From Takakia lepidozioides (taxonomy: Eukaryota > Streptophyta > Takakiopsida > Takakiales > Takakiaceae): DNA of 60,000 bases. The DNA is taken from contig CM060733.1 in the NCBI GenBank assembly GCA_030704615.1, forward strand, positions 71,984,001 to 72,044,000, written 5' to 3'. Positions 20,674 to 33,599 of the stretch are shown here, one piece after another. The notes beneath the pieces were generated by a model that saw nothing but the letters and a program-made list of their open reading frames with translations, was not told the DNA's origin and searched no databases. How positions within the stretch are numbered: the first letter of the stretch is position 1; each line of letters starts with the position of its first letter. A program made the position numbers and the translations under genes.

Positions 20674-23600
20674 ATGGAGTCTCTGATCTTCCAGGTTGGT
20701 TCCGTGGGCCACCATAGCTATGCCCTTCGACCCTGCCAAGTGCTTGGAGGCTTTGGGCTGCAGAGTCGAGCGCGGACAAGTGTTGTGATACACAGGGTTT
20801 CCAGGGGTGCGCGGGGAAATGGTGACGACAGGATCCAAAACGCCGGATTTTTTCGGATGGCGCAAGCTCAAGCTTCCAGCGTGCATCGTCGGAGCCGAAG
20901 GAGTGCAGGTGCATATCTTGTTTTTTAACATGCTCATGCATCTGGTGGATGTTTTTGCTCTTTCGTGCTGCATACGATTCATTCCATGGAGGCATTTAAG
21001 GTTTGCATTATGCTTATCGGGACTACGAATGCCGACTTTGGCTATAAGCCCCACGCACGGTTTAGATGGTACAGATAGAAGAGAAAGAGACGTTAAAACC
21101 TGCCTTCGTGTTTTCGAACGTGAAGCCTACGGGATTTAATTTCCAGTACGATAAGCGACACTGGTCCGCGCTCGCGCCCACACCGCACACAGCTGGAGGG
21201 AGAATTGATATTGTGCGGGCCTAGAGGGGGGGTGCGGGTCTCTCTGTATATTTGCGAATAAGCTGGGTCCTATGTTTCTGAGCATACGGGTATGTCATTT
21301 CGAAAGTTGATGGACCTTAATAAGTGTCTATCGTTTGCATTCTCCTAGTGACGTTGTTACTTTCAAGGGGGAGGATTCTCTTTATTTCTCCAGGGATGAT
21401 AGAAAGCAGGATGATGGAAAATTACATGCACAGGATGCCTAAGGCCTATTTTGTACATAAAAAGAATTATAGAAAGCCCCAAATGTTTCTTGGAGTCTGA
21501 GTGCCAGCTCAATGTCTCTGGCAAGGATGAACCATCCCCTAAAGAACAACAGTAGTAGCTTCCTCTGATATCTTGCCAAATACAAACTATGTGTTGTCTC
21601 CCACTTCTTGGATGGGTACATACTCAGAAAATTCTAGCCATACAAAGTGTGCCATTCCATCTGCCTGTTCTCAAGCTGTAGGATGTGGGAAATGACCTGG
21701 AAGGTGCCCAAAGTTGAACTGGGGTTGAACTGGGGAATTGGTTTGAGCTGGCTTGCTGCATGTAGCTTTCTGAGATCCCCTTTGACTATCCTGTCCTGCT
21801 CTGACATCTTGTGGCAGATGAATGTGTCCGTAGATAAACCTTGTCCTCCAAGGAATTCTGCCATTATTTGGAACCTTTATGGCAGTGATCCACCTTTGCC
21901 GATCTTTCATCACGGGAAAACACTCGCAACTAATCTGCCAGTGAGAGGAAAAGGTAGTTTCAGGTTTGAACAGACACTTGTCCTCTAGTCATTGAACCTC
22001 GGCAATGCAATCAGGCTTTGGTGGCCTCTTGTGGATGTGATAGGCCCAGAGCAGCGGGAGGTGGTCTTGGAGGGAGAGAACAAGCTGGCTGAAACCACTG
22101 AAAGTGCATCTGTTGGAGTAGGGCCTGCCTCCTCATACGTGTCAGTCTCATCCTCATCATGCTTTCTGCTCTCTTCTGTGCTTTCTTCAGTGCATGTCTT
22201 CATTTTTAACTTTTCTCTGTGAACATGTGTTGGTCCTACAAGTTTGATTGAATCCTGGTGTAAGGAACATGGGTTGGCGTTTTAATTGGACAGCATCTGT
22301 TTGTGTCGAGCCTTGATTCTGTTAGCCTTCTACCTTAACAGGTATGTGATACATGTGGCTGCAGTTGCATTGCCAGTCACCTTGTGATGAGAAATTGCAG
22401 ATGAGACTGTAGCAGCAGCAGTAGCTAGTTCGTGTTCACTGGCAGGGCAGAATTGGGCAAATCTGCAAGGATTCCAAAAGAGCCTGTAACGTGATGAGAG
22501 CATGTTGTGTTCGGTAGATCTTGAGTTTCTAGGGCAGCTCATCAAATGCTCAGTGGATTTTGAGTTTCTGGGACAGTACTAACAACACTGATGTCAGAAT
22601 ATGTTGATTTTCCAACCTTGGGGAACTTTTTTGCAGAGGGTCACCATTATTGTGGGTGGGTGTTGGAGTGGGTATCTCGGCATTGTTCTCATTTGTAAGT
22701 TATTATTGACTCGTAATTTGCCTCTTATCAATTACCGGGAAAGTAGTCAGACCTGCTAGCTTCACTCACTAACTCACTTTCTCAACAATGGAAGTGCCTG
22801 TCTCTGGTTTTGAATTTGTTCACCACCTTATTTACAATTGATGAAATAAACTGACAGGTTTGGATTGTGGTTTGTGGCTTGTGTGCTGGCACGCAGGCAG
22901 CCAATAGTGTAAAAGTAAGCCACTGTTGAACTCTGCCAATTACTTAATGTTGTCATCTCTCTCTATCTCTCTGGAGAGTGCATACAGGGGTAACACCCCA
23001 GACCAAATATTGTGAAACCTACACCTCGACCACCACAACTTGACAAGGCACGAAAAGCTGGTGTTAGGCTAGTGGGTGGAGAAACACACCAAGACGAACC
23101 ATTGGAGAGTGATTGAGCTAACGAAAGGAACCCCAGCCCAAAACAGGGAAAAAGAGGTGGAAGCTACAGACACCAGTACTTGACCCACAATGCAAGAGAG
23201 GGCTGCTGAGGGGAAGTATACGGCACTTCGAAGTAGGGAGGCCAACTCAGCCAGTGACTAAGTACTCAAGAACCCAAGGCGACAGCTTGGATTGAAAGTA
23301 TCCAGGAATACAAGTACGCACTCCTTGTGGTGGAGAAACAGCCAGCAGAGATGCCTTCCAGTTTCATCCAACCAGTCATGATTGGTAGAGAGCTGCAGCA
23401 CCTAACAGTTGATGATCTAACAAGAATGTACCCATGGTCTTTTGAACCAAGAGAGCAAGCCCTGGAATTTTTTTTTTTTTTCTATTTTTTCACATGCCTC
23501 AATGTTGTCTTCAGTCACATGTCTACAAGACAGAAAAAGTAATGGGAGATCTTGCGGTTATGTCTCCTGCCGTGTTTCTGTTTGCCCACCTTATGAACTT

Positions 23601-26600
23601 GTCATATCAGTGTCCAAGTTCAATGCATCTCTTTGATTATCATGGTAGAGAGAGGCCCAGGGATAGAGATACAAATGTGATGGACAGAGTGTGTTTTGGA
23701 TATACCCTGAGGTGGTCGACTTTGTGGGTCTGTTGGAAGCAGAGATATGCCATGCAACAGATGTTCAAGACAATGGTGGGACAGAGTATTCCCGGCTCCA
23801 GTCCATTTGGGAATATGCCCATGCCTCCAGGTGCTGGGTTTCCCTTTCCAGTGCCCCCTCCTGGAGTTGTTCCAACTGCCCCAGTCAGCGCCGCAGCTGC
23901 AGCACCCCCGGTTGATGTGGCCCCAACCTCAGTAATGCCCTCTCAGCCTACCCCAAATAGTGAAGCCTTTGCCCCTCCGCCTGAACCCAGGAAACCTGGT
24001 AGGTTCTGTCACTGCATCTGACATTGTTCTTGAAGCAATTTGCCATGAATTGATCAAATTATGAAGATGTGGTGTCAACATTTATATATGAGGCTAGAAA
24101 ACAGGTTTTGTCACTTTCTAGCAGCAGATGCTCTTCCTGGTGCTATTTAAGTAAAAGTCTGAGTAGAACTCTTCTTACAAGAGGGAATAGAGAGATGCCA
24201 GTCTTCTGGTTGGACCACTGGACACTAAGACAAGGAGATTGCTATGTAGTTGGATGAAGGACAGTCTGTAACAGTGGGTCTGTTTGTGTGGGTGCTCTCT
24301 TTCTCTTTGGTACCCTCTTTGCCCTTTCCCTTCTCATTCACCTGCTCCCTACCACTTTTTCAGTGATGCTCCGAAAGGTAGGGCACTGTTGTGTATAACT
24401 AGAAGCAGAGATCGTCACAGGCATTCAGCCAGTTTTGTCTGATCAGATCTTTGGAAGGTGAAGAAAGAGAGGGAGAGAGAAATTTTTGTCACGGAGTATT
24501 TTGACACGTGGGATGCATTGTGTGGCAGCATTCACAGACATTAATGCGTCTGTAGTGATGGAACAACAGCAGAGGGCAGTAGCAGCCAAAAGCGCTGCTG
24601 AACAGACCCCACCTACACCAGATCCGAAGGGCAGTTTATTCACCAACCCTGAAGTGAGTTCAAACGTTACCTGAACCGAGTATATATTGAGAGAGAGAGA
24701 TTCGCTAGGTCGTCTTAAGATGTAGGGCAGCTGCTGTAGGTTAGGACCTATAGGGAAATCCTAATTTGTCATCCCATTTCCCTTTCTGTTGTGGACAAAT
24801 TTCTCAACAGAATAACAGGATCAGGCAATCCTAGACTGGTGTTACTAGGGACGTGGCCACATCCAAGGAGAGAGAATGAATGGACTCATGCCGTTCCCTG
24901 CAAATGTTGGCTTGCCATAGCCTTTGCCGTTGACCCCGTGGGAAACCAACCCTCCCGTAGCCTTTTGTGGGGTTTATCCCCCAGCTCAGCTGCAGATATA
25001 AACTTACTTTCCCACAACTGCCATTAAGGCGCTCAGAGAGGCATTTGTCCGCATGCAAACCTGACAGCCTGGTTGCAGAGTCATCCGCAGTTGGTTGTGT
25101 GTTTTAATCTGATTTGCAATGAGGCTGGTTGGGATGCAAGGTGGTAGACTCACGGGGTTGGAGCAGCAGTGGTGCTGGTGCATCTTCCAATGATGGTAAT
25201 TCTCCGTGCTACTGTTCAAGATGTTGAAGAATTGAAGTTTGACAGACTGCTGTGTCAAACATGTGAATTCCAGTTGTTTCTATATAATGCTCACTTGAAT
25301 GGTGTAATGTGGAGGTGACAGCTGCAGGCAAAGCAGCAGGAGGAACTTTGTTCACAGTGGATGCTTTAGAGAGAATGATGGAGGATCCAACTGTTCAAAA
25401 GATGGTTTACCCGTAAGGTCTCGAGGTTCTCTTTCCTTTTTCTGTTATACAAATCAAGAGAAGAAGGGATTATTTATCTCCACCAGGAGGGCCACATAGC
25501 CTGTGGGCTGAATAATGAGAGGAACCAACAGAGGTTTGAAAAAATCCCAGATGTCGCTCGCAGACGGGGTGCCTGATGCAGCTGACCACTATTAGGGTCA
25601 GAGGTCTGAAAGATACAGGGGAGGCATGGGGGCAGATGGAGCTGAGAGAGAGAGAGAGAGTGTGTGTGTGTGTTACGTAGCATGTCAAAGCTAGACAAGG
25701 AAACATTAAACACAATGTGTTGTGTTTGCCTTTTTTTATCAACATCAGACAGCCTATTGTAGGGACCATGAAACTTGTCTCTACCTAGATCTACCTCCAT
25801 ACTTCCCTTAAGATATCCTTGCTGAAACACCAGTTTTCAGGTGTTCTTAGTTGCAATCAGATGCACGCTAGGTAGGCCCTTCTCTCAATTAGATCTGCCT
25901 CCTCACATTCATATCTTACCAAGCAACAATAGAAGTAGGAAGTGCACTGCAGGTGAGCAGCTTTCTCACATCTGCCAAACAACTCATGTCCAGCTCTGTG
26001 ATTTCAGTCAAGAACTCAAAAATTCATAGAAGAAGAGTGGCCCTCACCTGCACCCGTCCCAATAAACACCACAAGCATATGATGTGGGTTAGTGAGGATG
26101 TGCGAGGTGAATGACAGGCTCTCTTGCTTGCTCTAGCTTTCCAAAATGAACCAATAAGTATCCTGTTTGTTAGCAGAGCATAAACCCCACTTGGGGACCA
26201 AACAAGGGAGTCAACGGAGTAGATCACTTAGGTAGGTGATCCTGTTGAACACAAGCTTAAACAACTTCACAAATGTCACCCCTGCTGAAGGTCATACTAG
26301 CAAAGAGAAGAGAGGTAAGGGAGGTCCTTTCAGCCAGCAGTAGGTACATAACTCAGCAGCACCTGTCAGCCCATGCTCGAGAGGGAGGGGGTGGTGGTAT
26401 CATGACAGTAAGCACACATTCCGAAACGGAGGTGTTACTAGAGCCAAGTACTCAAGCAAGGGTGTCCTTGGTTCCTGTAAGTATTCATAGATTCAAAGGG
26501 CTAGTTAAGTCCATGTAAGTTGCCCATAATGTCCACTCTCTTTGTGTTGCCGTACTAAAGAGCCCAAATGAGTACCTTGCTTGTAGCCATAGTTCAGCAA

Positions 26601-29600
26601 TAAGGTGACTGCTCCTACAGCTCTTGCTTGCTTGTCTTCCAATGAGAAGAGCAGCCAGGGCTTCTAACCTTATAGGGCAGCTGCTGTAGGTTAATTAGGG
26701 ACAACCCAAATGAGTCATTCTAATCGTTTTCCGATTTTCCGTTCTGTTCTAGGTTAAAAATTCTGAACTGAATAACGGAATCAGGCAATTCTTGAGTGAT
26801 GTTACAAAGAACATGGCCACTTTCAAGGGAGGAGAGAGATAGAGAGAGATTGTGCCATAACATGATGCCCACTCCAACAGATGCTGTAGCCTTGAGATCA
26901 TGGGACACTTCCAGATATAATCCGTTCTGATTAGATGCCTGGTAAAGCCATACTTCAAGTGATTGGCACCCCATGTGAGGGTTGAGTTTTCTCGAGGTGA
27001 TCTTCAAACAAACCTTCAATGGAAATAGATGCATAGAATGCTAGACTTACACAGACTTAACCTGATATGGATCCACTTTACACAACCTAGTGTACTTCTA
27101 ACTGTTTTGAAGCAATCATAAGAACATCTGTGTGCAAGCTTTTGTTCGGATTTATGAGTCTGGTGTGTAGAAGTCATTGTGGTTGCTTGTGTTGTGTGAT
27201 GGTCAGGTACTTACCTGAAGAAATGAGAAATCCAGCCACTTTCAAGTGTGAGTGCATTTTTCAACCACAATTGAAACAATGAGAGATGGAAAGTTCACTT
27301 TTCAGTGTACTGCACTGTTGTGATACAGACGCTGAAGCCTTGTGGCCTTTGGCCCTCCATGATAGAACTCCTGGTTGAGTTGCATGGGTGATATCTATTT
27401 TAGAGGTTGACAACCATGAAGTGTTGGTGTATATTTTTGAGGAGAGAGATCCAGAGCAAGCTTGCCATAGCCTTGTGAGCAAGGAGAAAGGAGAAAAGTG
27501 GTGAAAAGTAGAGGGGTATGCTTATTAGACTGTCTTGTGTAGCCTTCAGGCTCTACTGGTGCCCAATTAGGACACAGCACAAGAGAGGGAGACATTTCTG
27601 CTTAGTTCACATGAGAAGTTTTTTAACATCATCCAGCTCTGTGCATATCTAGTTCCCTTGATTTCCATGCATTTGTAAGTCTGGAACCTCCCTCCCTCTG
27701 CCCTTATTTCTAGTATCTCTCTTAGATCTGATCCCAGAGAAGGTCAACCCTCCGTTTCCTCTAGCTTAAATATCTGGCATACACAATTGAAAATCATTGC
27801 ATGGGTCGACTCCAGTGTGTCCAGAAGTGTCCCAGTGGCAGAGTGTGGGTCTCTCTAAAGGAGACCTCACATCCATGTACGTCTGACATGCTGGAGGTAT
27901 GGATGGATTGCATGTAGGGATGATGCAAAATCCACAATACCGACAACAGTTGCAAGACATGCTGTAAGTGGGTCGGCAATTCTCAACTGCTTCACAAAAG
28001 CACTCATAATATTCTTTCTTGTGGCGGTCATCTCTTGCTTGATGTGACTCTCAACCCCCTTTCCTGTGTTTATGTACAGCATCTTCCTGTTTTTGTGGCC
28101 CTTTTATTGCAATAATGAGGCTCTTACATGGGCATCTGGAGTGATTGCTGAAAAGGAATTTTGTGCGGACCATTTTGGCCCACTCATTGTCTTCCTTGGT
28201 GCATATGGTGGTTGAGATGAAGTGAGTGGCATGAATTTCACTCTTGAGGAGTCTCCTGGATGTAAGGTAAAGTCTTAATGGCTGAAGTGCAAGGGACTCT
28301 GCAGAAATAGTATGGGTGGAGATGGAGCATGGGATAGCCGCATGTCAGATATGCTCAAGAACTTCGACCTCAACAGCCATGAGGTCAAACAGCAGTTTGG
28401 TATGTCCCCCAGCCTACTCTTGTGGTAACATCAAGGAATGTGCATTTCTCTTTTGGGATCTAAGTATGGATGAAGCTGTTCAAAACTTAATTTTTATTTA
28501 AGACAGATGCTTCCTTGGCATTTCAAATACTTCTTCCTGTCCCCCTTCTACCCTTTTTTTTCATGCTATTTTGAGGTTCCAGTTACTAGCCAGTTACTAC
28601 CTGCTTGTTTTGCCAAAAATATTTTTTCAGCAGGCTCCCTAAAGTGGGACTCTGGTTGTGGTGCAGAGCAAATTGGATTAACGCCAGAAGAGGTAGTAGC
28701 TAAAATCATGGCCAATCCTGAAGTGGCAGTGGCCTTTCAGAGCCCAAAAGTGCAGGCAGCCATTATGGATGTAGGCATCATCTATCCCTTCCAATATCTG
28801 TCTTTCTTGGTGTTTGTGTACTGCTTTTCTATCCAACAGCTTTGTACCGTTCCCTTTCCCCTGAGGAGGAAGGCATTTAGTTGACCTGGGGGAGAAAATT
28901 TACATACGAGGGAGATAAAGATATATGGGCTGGAGGGAGTGTGCAGCATGGTGACACCTAATGAGAGTGGGGAAAACCGAAATTGATGGATACAGCTGGT
29001 GTTGGGGGAAGAGAAAGAGTGAGGGGTTTGTTTGAACCAGCAACAGGGCTATGCTGCTTTTACTTTTGTTTCTTCTGTACTGACTTTTTGGCCTTGGTGG
29101 GGTTGCAGTGCTCACAAAATCCACTGAATATTTCTAAGTACCAAAATGATAAAGAGGTAAGCCAGCACTGTCCTTTCTCCTCCCTTCGATGATACAAAAG
29201 TGAATGCTGATTTCCAGTAAGGTGTCAGGGGATTGCAAAAACCGATTAGCCTTCAGTTAGTCATGGCATGCCTGGTTGCGTGCCCTCTGCTGCCTCACAC
29301 CTAAAAGAACACACTCCACAGTTTTTTTTCCGGCAACATCTATGGCGGCGTTCACATATATTTGCGGTATAAACACAGTTGCAGGGCAGCTCAGCATTAT
29401 ATACCACGTAAAATAGGAGGCATGTGGTCAACCTTATGAGCAAAACTTGCTGTCCATTCATTCAAGGAACATAGAAAATAAAGTGATTATTCATTGCGAA
29501 TGAAGGCATGCTGCACGAAGATGATAGAATTGCCATACCTGGGTTTGAAGATAACCGGGCGAAGTGTTGATAGTGGCTGTTTGGGAGGAATGTGCAGGTG

Positions 29601-29660
29601 ATGGATGTGTTCAACAAAATTTCAGAGTTGTTTCCTGGCATGACAGGGACGACTTACTAG
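20674..29660 (+). CDS. TIC40: TIC40, chloroplast inner-envelope import co-chaperone (14 exons)
   Basis: TIC40 sits in the inner envelope, binds Tic110 and stimulates the stromal Hsp93 motor during protein import. Exons that join in phase: 20674-20908, 22044-22140, 22637-22694, 22897-22914, 23743-23998, 24538-24653, 25141-25195, 25328-25412, 27207-27247, 27918-27963, 28305-28399, 28667-28770, 29109-29156, 29598-29660. All introns are GT-AG. The sum is 1317 nt, 438 residues, close to the roughly 447 of Arabidopsis. The start MESLIFQVGS opens an Arg/Ser-rich transit-like region. A membrane segment follows at about residues 112-130 (GSPLLWVGVGVGISALFSF), then RYAMQQMFKTM, and a Pro-rich linker in exon 5. 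Two STI1-type repeats lie at about 285-345 (DPTVQKMVYPYLPEEM) and 370-438 (NPEVAVAFQSPKV, ending FPGMTGTTY). Exons 3-6 and 8-14 are firm; exons 1, 2 and 7 rest on phase, splice sites and weaker similarity. Exon 8 could alternatively start at 25322. I see no lesion. Confidence 0.93.
21439..21913 (-). other. Antisense ORFs within TIC40 intron 1, unrecognised
   Basis: Minus-strand open frames at 21671-21913, 21634-21864 and 21439-21621 overlap or follow one another and look protein-like in composition (for example MAEFLGGQGLSTDTF). I recognise no family. They lie wholly in the first intron and could be a transposon scrap or chance. Confidence 0.25.
24719..24882. repeat. Intronic repeat, copy 1
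   Basis: This lies in TIC40 intron 6. It begins TAGGGCAGCTGCTGTAGGTT and shares the blocks AGAATAACAGGATCAGGCAA and CATGGCCAC (here CGTGGCCAC) with the copy in intron 8 at 26671-26850. Confidence 0.75.
26671..26850. repeat. Intronic repeat, copy 2
   Basis: This lies in TIC40 intron 8, in direct orientation to 24719-24882. The first 20 bases are identical and the rest diverged. It is a dispersed non-coding repeat that inflates the introns. Confidence 0.75.
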
Positions 29661-31650
29661 AGGAAACAAAATTAGAGTGTTCAAATTTGTAGGACAAAAG
29701 AGAGCGGGTTCTTCAGCGAGATTTTCATTGTGGGGTTGGCCTCAGACCTATCTACTACGGATTGCATTACACACTATTTTTGAGAGGTAAGTAAAGAGTA
29801 GGGAGTGTTTGGTCCTGGAAGAAGAAAAGGTCATACATGGAGGTCATACATAGCCCACTTCACACAGACTTTGTTCAGTAAAGGGAAAAGTGGAAATCAG
29901 TGTACGTGTGCATGTGTAAAAACTGGTATAACATTTCCTAGTGTAACTTTCCTCTTCTTTCATTAGTTCTTTCCCTCCATTCTGTTCTGTTTGTAAATCT
30001 CTTTGCTTCCCACCTCATACTACCGGCATCAGCCACTGATAAAGGTAGTCTCTGTCCCTTGGTGTTCCGCTCAAAGTGGGCGCGGGGTCAGGTGGTCAAT
30101 GGCCACAAGGCTACGGCAAACAACGCTTATGAGTACATTCTTTGCTTCCCACCAACATAATTAGTTATTGGGCAATCACACACAGCAGACTTACGTTTGT
30201 GTGAAGGGAGGATATCTGGAAATCTCGGATCAATTGCATGTTTCATTGAAAGTCATACTACCGGCATCAGCCCTTGACAAAGGTAATTTATGTCCCTTTG
30301 TGTTCCGCCCAAACTGGGCGCGGAGTCAATGGCCACAAGGCTATGGCAAATGTCTTATGAATATATTCTCTCTAAGGGCTTAGTTTACACTGATGTTGCA
30401 GCATTCAGATTCTCTTACACTCAAGTGGGAGTTGTAGGATGATCTTTGCATCTTAGGTGATTTGTTTTAGGTGATGGTCCTTTGGTGAGTCCGAGCTTTG
30501 CTGGTCAAAAGGGGACAATGTTATGGCTGTGCTATGGCCAAAAAGCATGAAATGGCATCAGATTAAATCCAGAGATCCTCTGCCGGCCCCAATGAGTGGA
30601 TTAGGGAACACTGAAGGCTGTCAAGAGGGCCTGTGCTATTAAAAAGCATGGGGTAGAAATACCCCATGATGGTAGCGAACCCCATGCCCACCATTTTTAT
30701 TGGCTCCTCTTTATTCTAAAGAGGAGCGCACGCATCAGTGTCAAAAATCGCTAAGCCCCTGTTGCGTCCTTCCCAAGATGTCCTTCTGAAAAATAAATGG
30801 ACGAATTTTCAAGTTTATTATGGATGAAAGTTGATTTCAATATTCAGAAGGAGGAGCCACTAGGCTCATCACTAAAGAGGAGACCACACATCAGTATTAA
30901 TAAGTGGCAAATCCCTGTTATAATTATAAAACCTACAGTGATTGACCTCCCTTGGTTCAAAAGCTTATGTCATTTTTTCTCTCTTGGGTTGGTTACCTTC
31001 AACATTTTTGTTGATAGATGTTTTGTTGTTGTTTTGGGGAGTCAACCCCAATATCGGTTTCTTTGCTTATCTAAACACGAATATGGACAAGTGCATTAGT
31101 ATCCATGTTTTTTTCCACTTTCCATACTTCACCCAGTCTGAGCCAATGCAAACTACTGCAAGAAAACCGCCATCTTTAATAAAGAATGTTGATCTCACAT
31201 GGTTATTGAAAGAACCATTACCTCATAGGTTAACTGGTGGAAAGACAAAATCATGGGCTCAAACCTAATTGAAGATATTTCAGTCATTACAATAGGAGCA
31301 GCACGACCTCCTGCTATCATTCCAACTTCTTTAATTGCCACGGACCCTCTTATAGATATTACCTCTGGACCCTTTGGAGGAATTTGGCCAACTGATTTTG
31401 AAGGTTGCAACCGACCAATAGGTGGCAGCTTCACCTGACACAAACCAATTACAAACTAGCAAATCCCCACAGGAGGAAGAGGGGTCAATGGTCAAACGTC
31501 AATGTGTTCCGCAATCATCATAAGATCATTGGTCCATCAATTCTTGGTCCACTTCCGCATATACAATTAGTCTCCTTTCAATGATCTTACCAGCTACAGA
31601 AGTGATCAAACTCTCCCAAGAGTCCACAACTCTTGAAAAATGGTGAGTTC
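29661..31650. other. Region downstream of TIC40 with a direct repeat
   Basis: No gene is recognised. Segments at about 30020-30130 and 30250-30365 are about 110-bp direct repeats sharing ACTACCGGCATCAGCC, GTGTTCCGC and CAATGGCCACAAGGCTA. Small ORFs at 30797-31099 and 31253-31438 have no motif I know. Confidence 0.55.
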
Positions 31651-31651
31651 G

Positions 31652-31930
31652 TCATCTGAAGGTGTCAATTGGCCATCTCTGGCCTTCTGGGGTCAGTTCA
31701 TCCCCATCAGATCGCCGCAATACAGAAGTTGAGTCCGAGGGTGTGTGGTCATTGGCTGCCGACACCTGCACAGTCCTGGAGACAGATGACTTGGACACAA
31801 AAGAAGGAATGACCATACAGTCGTCGTCGTCACTCGATAAGTTATGGACGACTGTATCCTCGCATTGTGCACCCAAGGACGAGGGACGGACAAGAAGCTT
31901 ATGAAACCTCGACAGGGGAGATTGCAAAAA
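31652..31930 (-). other. Possible coding piece, acidic/serine-rich, unrecognised
   Basis: A minus-strand frame reads NLSSDDDDCMVIPSF, then a Ser/Thr-rich tail ending GQRWPIDTFR. The composition looks protein-like rather than random, but no domain, start context or partner exon supports a gene. It could be an exon of a decayed transposon gene. Confidence 0.25.
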
Positions 31931-31959
31931 TAACAACATGGGCTTTGTTGGAACAATGA

Positions 31960-32270
31960 CAAGGACGAGGGATTGCACTTGGGCCTCTACATGGGAGAAA
32001 CACTTCGATACATAGGAGATTGCACTTGGGCTTAGATTTCAATTCTTCACACATGGGCCTTGACATGGGAGACGTGGATATATAGGGGATTGCACTTGGG
32101 CTTAGATTTCAATTCTTTACACATGGGCCAATGGCACAAGCTACCCTAGGCGTAGATCTCCCAAACATGAAGGTCTCTAGATACATAGGGGATTGCACTT
32201 GGACTTAGATGACGCTGGACACTTGGGCCAACGGCACAGGCTACCCTAGTGCAACTTAACAACCACCACT
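31960..32270. repeat. Tandem-like repeat of GATTGCACTTGGGCTTAGAT segments
   Basis: Units of about 75-100 bp beginning GGGGATTGCACTTGGGCTTA occur at about 32010, 32085 and 32190, with an earlier partial copy near 31970. ACACATGGGCC and AGGCTACCCTAG-like tails repeat as well. Confidence 0.75.
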
Positions 32271-33590
32271 TCTAGTCGTATATCCAACTGAACGTTGGAC
32301 AAGCTAAGGCCGACTTGTGAGTACATTCCATCACTGGCTATTCACCACTATGTATAAGTCGTATAAAACAACTCGGTTGTTGTGAGGTGCTCCAGTGCCG
32401 GTGTGACACGTGACTATCCATGGCGCTGTATGGATGCCATGCGCGATCCCAAGGCTGTACCACGCGCACGTGGCAGCAACATTAATGAGTTAGTAAAGTC
32501 GGTAACACCGGTCAAAAGTCAATAATAATGCAGGTCAAAGTCAAAATCAAATACCCGTGCGATCTGCCCGGTGGCGCCACGTGCCCTCTCCACGAAATTC
32601 CTAAACTAGTGACATAAGTAACTTGTCCGACACCACTCCACTGCGCTGTCCGAATGCACTAGTCTCGTAGCACTGGTGGCTCCCCCAGTCGTAGAGTCCG
32701 TTGCGACTGGATTTGCAGATTTGACATACTTCCTACTAGTGACCCAGACAGGATTTCGTTACTGAAATCTGCTGGCTCTTAGATCGATACTTCAAGGATA
32801 CACCTCCCAAAAAGCCGCGAGCCCTTGCCAAACTAACTCAAACATACGCTCACAGCACTATCCCTAGGGGCTTTCTCACACTACTCATCTCCACCACTAT
32901 TACTCTAGCCCGCTCACGTGTCTCATGGAGATTACCTTATATGCTAGCTTGCACCACAAATACTGCATCTTTGGTGCCACCAGGGTTGCTATTCCGTGAG
33001 CCTGGAGGCATGAGCTTGTGAGCCCAGGAGCCCAACAGAGGATCACGCCACGTCAGCATGGAGTTCCGAACTTGCAGGGCCTATTTCCGCGGATTGATTA
33101 ACCTTTTTTCAGTCATTGCAGATGACATCTGTTACATCCATTCCATCCATCTGTTTCATCCATTTAGACGTGGTTTACATACCAAGTCCTTGTATGTTAG
33201 GAAATGACTGAATGTCGTTGTGTTTGAGTGAAACACTATCCGGGATGTCCGGGATGAAATAGTGGATGTGGATGCATAGTCCTCTGCGTAGATGAATGTG
33301 GCTACATCGTGTGTGTACATACGTATGCAATCCCGCCACATGTACGCACCCAATAATGCATATGCAATCATAGAGGGAAAGAATCTGATACAGGCAGGGA
33401 GGTGGACAGACAGGGAGGCAGGGTTGATGGCGGACGCTAGAGGGGTGGAGTGGGCAGTGTCTTTAGAGATTGATTGTTTGAGAGGATCGGATGGAGTTAG
33501 CAGGAAGGCAAAGTTGTGGAGCTTTTGTACAGCAGGCCATCCTTCGTAGGAATGAATCTCAGAACAGTTTCCTCGGGGTTTTTTTTTTTT
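32271..33590. other. No gene seen
   Basis: There is no supported ORF or RNA gene. The minus ORF at 33156-33608 has no recognised motif. The sequence is unique-looking apart from a poly-T run at its end. Confidence 0.4.
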
Positions 33591-33599
33591 TTTTTCTTT

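Noticed and set aside
21989-22043. Longer version of TIC40 exon 2 starting at 21989
   Set aside because: An acceptor exists there, but only the start at 22044 keeps phase with exon 1 and gives the PE..EVV block seen in land plants.
23494-23742. Upstream extension of TIC40 exon 5 as coding
   Set aside because: The frame is open, but similarity begins exactly at RYAMQQ after a good AG acceptor, and the microexon at 22897-22914 supplies the preceding residues.
25640-25675. GA/GT microsatellite in TIC40 intron 8
   Set aside because: It is an ordinary simple repeat without further significance.
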